From assembly GCA_902578445.1 (NCBI GenBank), contig CACHDC010000006.1:1-52313 (forward strand): a DNA stretch of 52,313 nt, in the 5' to 3' direction. A program made the translations under genes and the position numbers. Of this stretch, positions 29,434 through 37,671 are shown piece by piece. Positions within the stretch are counted from its first letter, which is position 1; every line of letters starts with the position of its first letter. The notes below the pieces were generated by a model that saw only the letters and a program-made list of their open reading frames with translations, had not been told where the DNA came from and ran no database searches. The DNA is from an uncultured Synechococcaceae cyanobacterium. GTDB taxonomy: Bacteria; Cyanobacteriota; Cyanobacteriia; PCC-6307; Cyanobiaceae.

Positions 29434-29549
29434 TGACAGAAAAAGAGTTGAAGGAATTAGAGGAATTTGCAAAAGAAAATGGATACAATGACGAGCTAAA
29501 AGATATATATTTAAGGGAAATTATTGACAGAAATAAAGAATACGAATGA
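29433..29549 (+). CDS. Acidic micropeptide, 38 aa
   Basis: MTEKELKELEEFAKENGYND and on; resembles the N-terminus of the 16719-17003 product. Coupled to both neighbours by short overlaps. Confidence 0.5.
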   Translation: MTEKELKELEEFAKENGYNDELKDIYLREIIDRNKEYE

Positions 29550-29776
29550 GATCCAATTTTCGACCAAATATTCGACTAGCTACAAACATTCTTTTAGTTA
29601 TTGGTACTTTTGCTATTGCTTTAAAAATTGCTCCAATAGCAGAGGTATATAGGGAAAAAAATTTATGTATTAAATATTTAAAACATCAAATAGATCGAGA
29701 CAAACTTATCAAAAGACTGAAAATAGTTAAACAAGCAAATCCATCCAGTATTTGTGATTCTATCCTTAAAAGTTAA
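29546..29776 (+). CDS. Membrane-anchored small protein, 76 aa
   Basis: N-terminal helix (NILLVIGTFAIALKIAPIA), then a basic region with two Cys (LCIKYL, SICDS). 4-bp overlap with the gene before and 2 bp to the MauE-like gene after, so it may be part of the metal/thiol operon. Confidence 0.5.
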   Translation: MRSNFRPNIRLATNILLVIGTFAIALKIAPIAEVYREKNLCIKYLKHQIDRDKLIKRLKIVKQANPSSICDSILKS

Positions 29777-29778
29777 AA

Positions 29779-30231
29779 ATGAAGATTAAGTCATTTACCC
29801 CCTTAATTGCAGTCTTTGGTACTTCATTTCTGATAACCATTTCATTGCTTAAAAGTTTCCAAATTTTTATGGGGATATCAATTTGTCTTTTAGCGATGCT
29901 CAAGCTTATGGATATTGAAGCTTTTGGAACAAATTATAAGAAATATGATTTAATATCTTCTAAATTTAATGGTTGGATATATATTTATCCTTTTTGCGAA
30001 TTATTAATTGGAATAAGTTTTCTTAATTCTTCTCCACCCTCTTTAATTATTTTTATTGCTCTAATTTTAGGAATTTCTGGCATGATTTCGGTATTTAAGG
30101 CTATTTATTTGGATAAATTAAAATTAAATTGTGCATGTATTGGTGGATATGCAAAAACTCCTTTGGGAATTATTAGTTTTATCGAAAATCTTTTAATGGC
30201 AATTATGAGTGTCTTAATTTTAATTAAATAG
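29779..30231 (+). CDS. MauE/DoxX-like membrane protein, 150 aa
   Basis: Four predicted helices and the loop LKLNCACIGGYAKTPLG with a CxC pair, the pattern of MauE-like proteins linked to thiol transfer or metal uptake. Followed 62 bp later by a DUF411 gene, a partnership seen in metal-resistance clusters. Inner-membrane location; substrate unknown. Confidence 0.65.
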   Translation: MKIKSFTPLIAVFGTSFLITISLLKSFQIFMGISICLLAMLKLMDIEAFGTNYKKYDLISSKFNGWIYIYPFCELLIGISFLNSSPPSLIIFIALILGISGMISVFKAIYLDKLKLNCACIGGYAKTPLGIISFIENLLMAIMSVLILIK

Positions 30232-30293
30232 CGATTTAATAAATTTTCATTTATGGTTAATTTAAATATTAAAATTTAATCGTCGTAATTATT

Positions 30294-30812
30294 ATGGCAT
30301 TTAATAAAATATTCATGAAAAGAGGATTTTTAAATTATCTAATTTTTTCTGGAATTCTTTTTACAAATATAATTGATCCAAATAAGAGTATTGCTTTAAC
30401 TCAAGAAAATATAGATATCCCAAAAGTTGTTTCTTACAGATCTGCATCATGTGGTTGTTGCAAAAAATGGATAAATCATTTAAGAGATAATGGATTAGAA
30501 GTTGTTGATAATATAGTTGAGGATGTTTCAGTAATTAAAAACCAATATCAAATTCCCAATAACCTGAGATCATGTCACTCTGCTCAAATAGCTAACTATA
30601 CGATTGAAGGTCATGTCCCGATTGAATCAATCAACAAACTTTTTAGAGAGAAACCAAATATCAATGGGATAGCAGTTCCTGGCATGCCACTTGGCTCACC
30701 AGGGATGGAAATGCATTCTCACGACTCGCACTCTCATGATTATGAGAACTACAAAGTAGTTTCATTTAGTAAAACTGGCAAAACAAAAATATTTGATAAA
30801 ATCTCTCCTTAA
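30294..30812 (+). CDS. DUF411 metal-binding protein, 172 aa
   Basis: Signal-like N-terminus (residues 9-31), then VVSYRSASCGCCKKWINHLR with a CxCC motif, a conserved SCHSAQI, and GIAVPGMPLGSPGME, all typical of DUF411 proteins associated with copper and other metals. The C-terminus adds a His cluster (MHSHDSHSHDY) that can bind metal. Probably periplasmic. Confidence 0.85.
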   Translation: MAFNKIFMKRGFLNYLIFSGILFTNIIDPNKSIALTQENIDIPKVVSYRSASCGCCKKWINHLRDNGLEVVDNIVEDVSVIKNQYQIPNNLRSCHSAQIANYTIEGHVPIESINKLFREKPNINGIAVPGMPLGSPGMEMHSHDSHSHDYENYKVVSFSKTGKTKIFDKISP

Positions 30813-30833
30813 TACAAATACTTATTTGAAATA

Positions 30834-31055
30834 ATGCGTATTTTTCTTAGTAATTTTAAATTTTTTATTTTTTTATTTTCCTTATCTCTAAATTTCAATA
30901 GTTATTCGCATGCACATATGAGGGGTACATTTCTTTCTGAAGAGGACGCCGAAAATAGATCTTTAGAACTTGGTTGCGAAGGAATACATAAGAATCAAGA
31001 TAAATGGATGCCATGCAAAAACGAAAAAGAATTACATATCTATTTGAGGAAATAG
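30834..31055 (+). CDS. DUF3721-like secreted protein, 73 aa
   Basis: Signal peptide (FKFFIFLFSLSLNFNSYSHA), then MRGTFLSEEDAENRSLELGC and GIHKNQDKWMPC, the DUF3721 pattern with two Cys. Second periplasmic member of the metal cluster; next gene begins at its stop. Confidence 0.7.
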   Translation: MRIFLSNFKFFIFLFSLSLNFNSYSHAHMRGTFLSEEDAENRSLELGCEGIHKNQDKWMPCKNEKELHIYLRK

Positions 31056-31316
31056 ATGAAAAAATTAAAAACAAATCAAAGAAAAATTCATAGAAAAATA
31101 ACTGCAATTTCAGCAATCCCCTTGCTAATTACTATTGTATCTGGGACTATTTATAGTATTCTTCAACCATTAGGAGTAGATGCTTTTTGGTTAATAAAAT
31201 GGCATACGGGTAATTTCGGCATTATTAATTTGCAACCTTTTTACTCGATATTTCTTGGTATAGCTTCAATAATCTCAATAATATCTGGCGTTAAACTATT
31301 ACAAAAAAAATCTTAG
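31056..31316 (+). CDS. PepSY-associated-like membrane protein, 86 aa
   Basis: RKIHRKITAISAIPLLITIV and then KWHTGNFG: basic N-terminus, first helix, H-T-G loop and a second helix, as in short PepSY-type membrane proteins. Abuts the DUF3721 gene, completing a likely operon from 29290 to 31316. Confidence 0.6.
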   Translation: MKKLKTNQRKIHRKITAISAIPLLITIVSGTIYSILQPLGVDAFWLIKWHTGNFGIINLQPFYSIFLGIASIISIISGVKLLQKKS

Positions 31317-31344
31317 ATATGTTCTAAGCTAAGCCAAAATCTTA

Positions 31345-31542
31345 CTAATTAATACTATTTGCACCTCCACTTACTAAGAAAATTATCGCTCCTAGTGCCA
31401 TTGTTGCTACACCCATGTAAGGGTATTTCTTAATTCTTGATTTAGTAATTGGAAGCCATGAAAAAAATCTATCAGATTTATTTAATTCATTTTTTTGTCT
31501 AGGTGGCAATCCTAATTGTTCTCTTCTTTTAGCTTCGCCCAT
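31345..31542 (-). CDS. DUF2839 protein, 65 aa
   Basis: MGEAKRREQLGLPPRQ is the DUF2839 signature; one C-terminal membrane helix. Convergent with the metal operon. Function unknown. Confidence 0.8.
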   Translation of the reverse strand: MGEAKRREQLGLPPRQKNELNKSDRFFSWLPITKSRIKKYPYMGVATMALGAIIFLVSGGANSIN

Positions 31543-31647
31543 AATCTTAAATTTGTTTATGTATCAATATTAAAAATTATGTTCTACACCTGCGAGTTAA
31601 CTTTATTAGAAAAGAGGTCCTTTATAGATAAACAAATTATTTAAAAT

Positions 31648-31767
31648 TTATTTAGCCTTCTTTAAATATAGATTCTTTGTATTTGCCTGATTTGATGTAA
31701 ATAACAAAATCAAGATAGTTCCAACTAGAAATGAAAAAATCATTGTTAAACCAACAACTTCAACCAT
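31648..31767 (-). CDS. Single-helix membrane peptide, 39-48 aa
   Basis: MVEVVGLTMIFSFLVGTILI and on; an in-frame ATG at 31794 would add nine residues. Not recognised. Confidence 0.45.
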   Translation of the reverse strand: MVEVVGLTMIFSFLVGTILILLFTSNQANTKNLYLKKAK

Positions 31768-31949
31768 TTCACTAGGCAGATAATTTAGAAACATTAATGA
31801 ATAGATCTCTTATCTTAAACTTAGCAATTGTATTTTTTATGTAAAGTAAGTATTCCTCATTAAATTTCAAAAAGAACTTTCTGAGACTTTTTAATCTTAA
31901 TTTATTTTTATTTGCGGGATACATCTACTTCTGGCCGATCACAATTTTC

Positions 31950-32240
31950 TTACTTAGCTATTCCTACTTTCTTAAGCAATTTCAGGTAAGGCAAGGCCCA
32001 ATTACCAAAGGTAAAAGAGATTGTCGTATTTTTTGTTGTTGGTAATAATGTTTTAGAACGTGTAGAGGCTAATTTAGAAAATATCTTAATAGTCTCTGCT
32101 TCTAGATTATCCATATACAATTTTTTTTGAACACCTCGATCTTTCTTTTGGGGCAAATAATTTTCTATAAACCATAAAACTTGATCTAAATTTGATTTAT
32201 TGGGTGAGGTTTTAATTTGTTTATTTTTCTTTTTAAACAT
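31950..32240 (-). CDS. Hypothetical protein, 96 aa
   Basis: MFKKKNKQIKTSPNKSNLDQ, then VLWFIENYLPQKKDRG and a C-terminal FGNWALPYLKLLKKVG. Basic and soluble; not recognised. Confidence 0.5.
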   Translation of the reverse strand: MFKKKNKQIKTSPNKSNLDQVLWFIENYLPQKKDRGVQKKLYMDNLEAETIKIFSKLASTRSKTLLPTTKNTTISFTFGNWALPYLKLLKKVGIAK

Positions 32241-32376
32241 ATTTATTTACCTCTTAATTACTGAATTAAATTTGCCATTTAAATAATTTAAATCAATAGT
32301 AAAAGCATCAAAATTATGATCTTTTTAACAATAGATAATCGAAAAAATAAATTAATAATTACGTTGTTTTTATAAA

Positions 32377-32406
32377 TAAAAAAAGAGAGGGATTAAACCC
32401 TCTCTT
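32377..32406 (-). terminator. Terminator, minus strand
   Basis: AGAGAGGG/CCCTCTCT stem with a 6-nt loop and seven T on the minus strand, 25 bp after the 56-aa gene. Confidence 0.8.
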
Positions 32407-32430
32407 AGTTGATCAGTTTCAAAAAAGAAT

Positions 32431-32601
32431 TTAATTTTTTAAGTCTTTCAATTTCATTTCTTTTTGTGTTTTCCTGATTCTTTCTTCAAAGACGGATCTT
32501 CTGTATGGAGTAACTTCTCCACATTTTGTTGCCAAAAGTTGGGCTTCATGTAGCCTATTGGCTCTTTTAATTTTTTCTCTTATTTGTAAGAGGTTATTCA
32601 T
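32431..32601 (-). CDS. Hypothetical basic protein, 56 aa
   Basis: MNNLLQIREKIKRANRLHEA and on; helical, Arg/Lys-rich, with a clear terminator behind it, so a monocistronic gene. Function unknown. Confidence 0.6.
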   Translation of the reverse strand: MNNLLQIREKIKRANRLHEAQLLATKCGEVTPYRRSVFEERIRKTQKEMKLKDLKN

Positions 32602-32789
32602 GGTCTTTTGCAGTTAATGAGAATCCCGTTCCTTACTCCCATATCATGCGTCCAGAGATATAAACTTGGATGAACGTTAATGAACGATAACATCTTCAAA
32701 AAAATTCTGCGAGAGTAATTTTTACTAATTTTTCTCAAAAAAATAAAATTTGCATAAATTGTATAAATAAGTTTTTAATAATACGTAAA

Positions 32790-33065
32790 TTAAGATAAGA
32801 AAATTGTTTGCGACCCATCATTATTATCCTGAATCACTATTTTTTTATCAGGGAAAATATCTGATAATATTCTTTTCAAATTTGAATTATCTGAAGGAAT
32901 TATATTACTCACATTTTTTGAATTAATTTTCCAATTTTCATCTACGAATAGTTCTTTATCATCCCCTTTTTCATTCTCCAATGATGTCTTATTTAGAATC
33001 TTAAGTAACAGTTCTGAATCATAATCCTTAAATTCTTCAAGGTCCTCTTTAAAATTTTCAATCAT
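32790..33065 (-). CDS. Hypothetical acidic protein, 91 aa
   Basis: MIENFKEDLEEFKDYDSELL and on, ending KKIVIQDNNDGSQTIFLS. Acidic N-terminus and a beta-hairpin-like end. Not recognised. Confidence 0.5.
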   Translation of the reverse strand: MIENFKEDLEEFKDYDSELLLKILNKTSLENEKGDDKELFVDENWKINSKNVSNIIPSDNSNLKRILSDIFPDKKIVIQDNNDGSQTIFLS

Positions 33066-33291
33066 TATTTAGATATCTAATGTTTCTAAATCTTGCATGA
33101 GAAATTTGAAGAATACAAGGTATTAATTACCTAAAAATTTCTCTAAGGATAAAAAATCCAGATGCAATTTAAAATGATTTTCTTCAGAAAATTTAATTCC
33201 AAAATAGCTAAAGAATGATATTTAAAAAGATTAATTAATCATTTACACCATTTATTTACTTGTTAGGTTGCAATTAAGTGAATCAGAAAAG

Positions 33292-33423
33292 ATGCCCAGA
33301 GTAATTAACAAAAAAATTAGACTTTTAAGATGGTTAAACTCAGGCATGATACTACCATTTATCATTATGGCTGCATCCTCATCAATCATTCTTTATGGTG
33401 TTTTGTTTATCCTAATAAAATAG
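33292..33423 (+). CDS. Single-helix membrane peptide, 43 aa
   Basis: Basic N-terminus MPRVINKKIRLLRWL then two short hydrophobic stretches to the end. Not recognised. 33066-33291 before it shows no gene. Confidence 0.5.
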   Translation: MPRVINKKIRLLRWLNSGMILPFIIMAASSSIILYGVLFILIK

Positions 33424-33432
33424 TTTTTTAAT

Positions 33433-33567
33433 TTAAGCAGCTAAGTTTTCCTCAGATTTAGACATAATTATTGCAGCTTTTTTTAATAAACTAACTACTT
33501 CTTTTCTTCCAACTGCATTATCAGCTTGAAGCATTATTTCATAATATTTTTTATTTATTTTTTTCAT
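33433..33567 (-). CDS. GRKEA-like family micropeptide, 44 aa
   Basis: MKKINKKYYEIMLQADNAVG then RKEVVSLLKKAA; aligns with 41194-41331 (KKYADLIVQANNSTGRKEAL) and 13898-14011. Confidence 0.6.
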   Translation of the reverse strand: MKKINKKYYEIMLQADNAVGRKEVVSLLKKAAIIMSKSEENLAA

Positions 33568-33748
33568 AAATAGTTGTAATTTAATCTAAAATTACAACAC
33601 CAAATGATAGTGTCAACTGTAAATAATTCTCATATATTATTTCTTTGATTATTTTTGCACAATAAAAATTGCTCATTTATTATCCTTCAATTTTTTTTAA
33701 TTGATGATGCCAAAAAATCACAAATATCAAAATTAATAATCCTTTCAA

Positions 33749-33964
33749 TTAGGCTATATTGAAGGATTTGAAAACATAAAATAAACCTCCGATTAGGATC
33801 AATATTGCAGCTCCATAAAAAAGAAAAGGGATAATTGGATATTTATACAATGTAGACCTTACTTTTTGTTGTATGGCTTTTTTATCAAGTTGAGGCAACT
33901 TTATATCTTCAGTTTTTTCTCTAGGCGGAATACCTAAATTTTTTCTTCTCTTTGCCTCTCCCAT
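33749..33964 (-). CDS. DUF2839 protein, 71 aa
   Basis: Start chosen at MGEAKRRKNLGIPPREK, the family signature. One helix near the C-terminus. Two bases after the upstream gene's stop. Confidence 0.8.
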   Translation of the reverse strand: MGEAKRRKNLGIPPREKTEDIKLPQLDKKAIQQKVRSTLYKYPIIPFLFYGAAILILIGGLFYVFKSFNIA

Positions 33965-33966
33965 AA

Positions 33967-34197
33967 TTAATACTGAGATATTCCCATACATTTTAAATAA
34001 TTTTTATCAGCTAAATCTAAAATTTTATTCCATTCTTCATGAGATTTTTCCAAATTATTTTTAAAATCTTTTTCAAATTTAAGAATACACCTTTTTTCTA
34101 TATTTTCTGGAGAATTATAATTTCTTAAAAAAGAAACACTCAAATACGATAATGATGAAAAAACTATAATTGTCTTAGCAATCCTAAAATTATTCAT
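33967..34197 (-). CDS. Membrane-anchored or secreted protein, 76 aa
   Basis: N-terminal hydrophobic segment (TIIVFSSLSYLSVSFL), then a charged helical part with two Cys. Forms an operon with the DUF2839 gene. Not recognised. Confidence 0.5.
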   Translation of the reverse strand: MNNFRIAKTIIVFSSLSYLSVSFLRNYNSPENIEKRCILKFEKDFKNNLEKSHEEWNKILDLADKNYLKCMGISQY

Positions 34198-34279
34198 ATC
34201 TTAAATGATATTGCCTTATAAAAAAATAAGGTACTTGTTGGTTTTATAATTAATTTAATCTATTAAAAACAATTATCAA

Positions 34280-34477
34280 ATGATAAATTCGGTGAATTTT
34301 AACCATTTACCTATTCAGGATTTGGTTGTTTCAGGGTTAATAATCTTTATAATGTCGACGATTATTGCCAATATTTACGACCCATTATTAGGAATAACTT
34401 ATGCATTTGGGAATATACTTACTCTTACCTTTTTGAGCTGGTTATACAAAGAGACTTGGAGTGATCCAAGGAAATAA
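34280..34477 (+). CDS. Small membrane protein, 65 aa
   Basis: Two hydrophobic helices (LVVSGLIIFIMSTIIANI and a second near residues 38-55), ending KETWSDPRK. Not recognised. Confidence 0.5.
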   Translation: MINSVNFNHLPIQDLVVSGLIIFIMSTIIANIYDPLLGITYAFGNILTLTFLSWLYKETWSDPRK

Positions 34478-34551
34478 ATCGAATAAAGAAAAAAAGATAA
34501 ATAAAAAACTACTTCTGTATTTTTAATTTCGAAGAGTACTTTAAATTTACT

Positions 34552-34716
34552 ATGTACGTTGCAAGAAGAGAGAGTATCAAAAAAAATAATAAGCTTTCCA
34601 AGGTAGATTGGGGCATAACCATGAGTAGTACCAAAAATGATATATCTTTAAAGAAACGAATTCTGAAAAAAAATCAACCCTTTCATCATTTTTTATTCTC
34701 AAACTTAGAAATTTAA
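34552..34716 (+). CDS. Hypothetical basic peptide, 54 aa
   Basis: MYVARRESIKKNNKLSKVDW and on; very basic, no domain. Only its open frame supports it. Confidence 0.3.
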   Translation: MYVARRESIKKNNKLSKVDWGITMSSTKNDISLKKRILKKNQPFHHFLFSNLEI

Positions 34717-34751
34717 TTTATCTTATAAAATCTCTGAGAATTAGATTGATT

Positions 34752-35108
34752 TTAATTTGATAAATATTTTTCAGCCCTCCTAAAGGCTTTTACTGCTCCT
34801 TTATAATCAAGACTTTTTAATTTTTCCTTACTTTTTTGTTCCAGCATTTTTACTATTTGATTTCTCTTTATTTCATCAATTTTCAGCTTATGATCGAAAA
34901 TAAGATCAAATTTTGAGGAATACAATCTAGATAATTCTTCTTTATATTTTTCAATAATTTTTTCATCACAAGATTTGGATTTTAAAATTGCATTAGCCTT
35001 CATTTTGTCATCTATTGCCCCTTTAAAATTTCCTTGTTTAAATTTCTTCTCACTTGATCTAGTTAGCTTAATAATATTTCCCAATATCAATTCATTAGAA
35101 TCTTTCAT
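34752..35108 (-). CDS. Hypothetical helical protein, 118 aa
   Basis: Two TPR-like segments (FKQGNFKGAIDDKMKANAI and LDYKGAVKAFRRAEKYL) separated by a charged helix. Likely a small protein-binding helical repeat protein. Confidence 0.55.
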   Translation of the reverse strand: MKDSNELILGNIIKLTRSSEKKFKQGNFKGAIDDKMKANAILKSKSCDEKIIEKYKEELSRLYSSKFDLIFDHKLKIDEIKRNQIVKMLEQKSKEKLKSLDYKGAVKAFRRAEKYLSN

Positions 35109-35187
35109 TTATTTATCTGAGCCTATGTTAATGCTATCAGAATAAAGAAAAACAACTTATTTTTTTAATACTCAAATAATTAAATAA

Positions 35188-35514
35188 TTAACCGATAACA
35201 AGTCCTTTTTCAAGAAGTAAATCGAAAACCTCCACACTTTTCGTTTTCCCAAATTTGGGGGGCTTATGTAAATCTAATGTTTCAGCAAGGCACATAATCC
35301 AATAAGTATCTTTTTTTAAATTTAGACCTTCGCAAATATGAGTGGGAGCCGATTTAAAACAGCCAAAATCTGTTGATATATTAATGTTCATGATTTGAGT
35401 TTCAAGTTCCAGACTTAAAAGTTCTATTTCTTGCTCAGAAAGGGATGTCCCAAAAGAATATGATTCAATTAAAAGTTGATAATTCATAAAAGATTTATTT
35501 TTCAAGAAATCCAT
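35188..35514 (-). CDS. Hypothetical protein, about 108 aa
   Basis: Start may be MNYQLLIESY at residue 10. The pattern PTHICEGLNL...YWIMCLAETLDLHKPPKFGK resembles 41444-41734 (PKNICKKLGL...CWQLCCAAVLDSSRPLKNGK), defining a two-member family with paired Cys. Confidence 0.55.
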   Translation of the reverse strand: MDFLKNKSFMNYQLLIESYSFGTSLSEQEIELLSLELETQIMNINISTDFGCFKSAPTHICEGLNLKKDTYWIMCLAETLDLHKPPKFGKTKSVEVFDLLLEKGLVIG

Positions 35515-35783
35515 CGAGTTATTTTTGTACCCGCATAAATATGCCCTGAAGCCTCAACAATAGGTTTTGTTTCAGGATTCATAAAAATATCGTATAGAAC
35601 ATTTTCTGGTCCTTGAAAAATTACAGTTGCCCTTTGAGGATCATCTAATGATTTACCAATATAAAATGTTTTAACTCCCATTTCTTTAAACATCGACTGC
35701 TGTTCCTCAGCATTCATATAAGATTCATATTGCTCGAAAGTATTACTTAGTTGAAAATCTAGAATAGTCGTTTCAATGGTCAT
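35502..35783 (-). CDS. DUF3764 family protein, 93 aa
   Basis: Start chosen at MTIETTILDFQLSNTFEQYE. Core VKTFYIGKSLDDPQRATVIF and ASGHIYAGTKITRW fit DUF3764, small cyanobacterial alpha/beta domains. Overlaps the downstream gene by 13 bp. Function unknown. Confidence 0.65.
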   Translation of the reverse strand: MTIETTILDFQLSNTFEQYESYMNAEEQQSMFKEMGVKTFYIGKSLDDPQRATVIFQGPENVLYDIFMNPETKPIVEASGHIYAGTKITRWIS

Positions 35784-35923
35784 AGCAGTAATAAGATGTT
35801 TTTTAGATTTTAAATCTTTTTGCAATAAAAAATAATTCAATAAAGATTAGTTTTTATTAAGCAATGTATTAACTAATTTTTATTTATAGGTTATAAATCA
35901 ACTATAAAAAACAGATTTTAATT

Positions 35924-37267
35924 TTGGACTCAAAAATTTCTCCAAGAGAACAATGGACTAGTAAGTTGGGATTCATTCTTGCAGCTGCTGGTAGCGCAGT
36001 AGGTCTTGGTAACCTTTGGGGTTTCGCCTACAGAGCCTCTCAAGGTGGAGGTGCTGCTTTTGTACTTTTATACATACTAATCGTTTTAATTGTATGCCTT
36101 CCAGTATTTGTTGCTGAAATGGCTTTAGGAAGAAACGCTACTGCCAGCACATTGCTTGCACCAGTAAAGTTAGCTGGAAAAAATTGGTATCCATTAGGAA
36201 TTCTTTTCTTTATAGCTCCCTTGGGAATAGCATCATATTATTCAGTCATAATGGGGTGGACCGCAGATACCTTGTTCCATTCATTATTTTTTGGATTACC
36301 AAAAAATTTAAGTGAAGCAGAAGCTTTCTTTGGCTCAATTAGTAGTGGAAGCAGTGTTTTATTGGGGCACCTATTAAGTCTTGTTCTTACAGCCATAATA
36401 GTTTCATCAGGGATAAAAAAAGGGATCGAAAAGGTGACACGATTCTTTATGCCTATACTTTTTATAATTCTCCTATCGCTAGCAATATGGGCCATTTCAC
36501 TTTCAGGAGCATGGGAAGGATACAAAACATTTTTGTTTAAGTTTGACTTTGATGAATTGAGGAACCCTCAAACAATAAGAAATGCTTTTACACAAGCTTT
36601 CTTTTCTTTAAGTTTAGGAATTGGAGTTATGGTGACTTATGCTTCCTATTTGAATAAAAAGAGTAATCTTCCAAAACTAAGTGTTGGAGTTGCATCATTG
36701 GATACTTTGGTGGGTCTTATGGCAGGACTTATTACCTTTCCTATTGTTTTAACATTTGGTTTAAGTGATGCTATTTCTGAATCAACAGTTGGTGCATTAT
36801 TTATATCAATACCTACGGGCCTTGGTTCATATGGAGCGGTTGGAAGAATTGTAGCTGTTGCATTTTTTGCACTAGCTTATATTGCAGCAATAACTTCCTC
36901 TGTTTCATTATTGGAAGTTCCAGTTTCCTCTTTAATGGATAAATTTGGTTTTAAAAGAGAAAAATCTGTTTGGCTGATAACTCTTTTCCTATTTTTAGCA
37001 GGCATTCCTTCTGCATTGAACTTAAACATTCTTGGAACTATTGATTCGATTTTTGGAGGTGTATTACTTATCTTTGGTGGATTCTTGGTTACTTTCTTTA
37101 TGGGATGGGTAGTACCTGGAAAGTTTAATGAAGAACTTAGTGATTCAAAAGTAGGCATCAAAACGACACGTTATTTGAAATTCATGACAAGGTGGGTTGC
37201 GCCCCCAATTATTGGTTTTGGACTATTTATTAGTGTGTTTGATTTGCTCAAAGGCTGGGTAAATTAA
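35924..37267 (+). CDS. Sodium symporter, SNF/SLC6 (NSS) family
   Basis: 447 aa with about 11-12 helices. The N-terminal signature W-T-S-K-L-G-F-I-L-A-A-A-G-S-A-V-G-L-G-N-L-W-G-F holds the unwound TM1 substrate and sodium site of LeuT-like transporters. Probably takes up an amino acid or similar solute with sodium. TTG start assumed. Substrate cannot be told from sequence. Confidence 0.9.
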   Translation: MDSKISPREQWTSKLGFILAAAGSAVGLGNLWGFAYRASQGGGAAFVLLYILIVLIVCLPVFVAEMALGRNATASTLLAPVKLAGKNWYPLGILFFIAPLGIASYYSVIMGWTADTLFHSLFFGLPKNLSEAEAFFGSISSGSSVLLGHLLSLVLTAIIVSSGIKKGIEKVTRFFMPILFIILLSLAIWAISLSGAWEGYKTFLFKFDFDELRNPQTIRNAFTQAFFSLSLGIGVMVTYASYLNKKSNLPKLSVGVASLDTLVGLMAGLITFPIVLTFGLSDAISESTVGALFISIPTGLGSYGAVGRIVAVAFFALAYIAAITSSVSLLEVPVSSLMDKFGFKREKSVWLITLFLFLAGIPSALNLNILGTIDSIFGGVLLIFGGFLVTFFMGWVVPGKFNEELSDSKVGIKTTRYLKFMTRWVAPPIIGFGLFISVFDLLKGWVN

Positions 37268-37671
37268 AAATATATTAAAATAATAATGTATAAAATTGAA
37301 TTAATTTACTGCGATATAGTGCAAAAATAGGGGGGTAGGCACAAAGCTTTAAGCTATTAAATTTCTTATATGTTTATTGAGAATTTTGAGCAAAATAAAA
37401 AAAATTTAATCAAAAAAACAAGTATTACCAATGACTTCTATTAAAGGCTAAATATTATGAAAATTTCCTTTTGAAATTTTTCAGAGGCAAAAAGTTTTTT
37501 CAAGATAATAAATATACTGCAGAACCTTTTTTTAATGAAGTATTAACTTTTAACTTATATTTAATCTCAAACGTATCGCCAAAAACCATCCCTAATAGAA
37601 TCTATATAAGATACATTTAGGTGTTTAATTTAAAGAAATTAGAGCGCCTAAAAGAATAGATAACAAATTTG
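37268..37671. other. Intergenic region before selO
   Basis: No supported gene. Contains a GGGGGG run near 37330 and AT-rich DNA; may hold the selO promoter. Confidence 0.3.
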
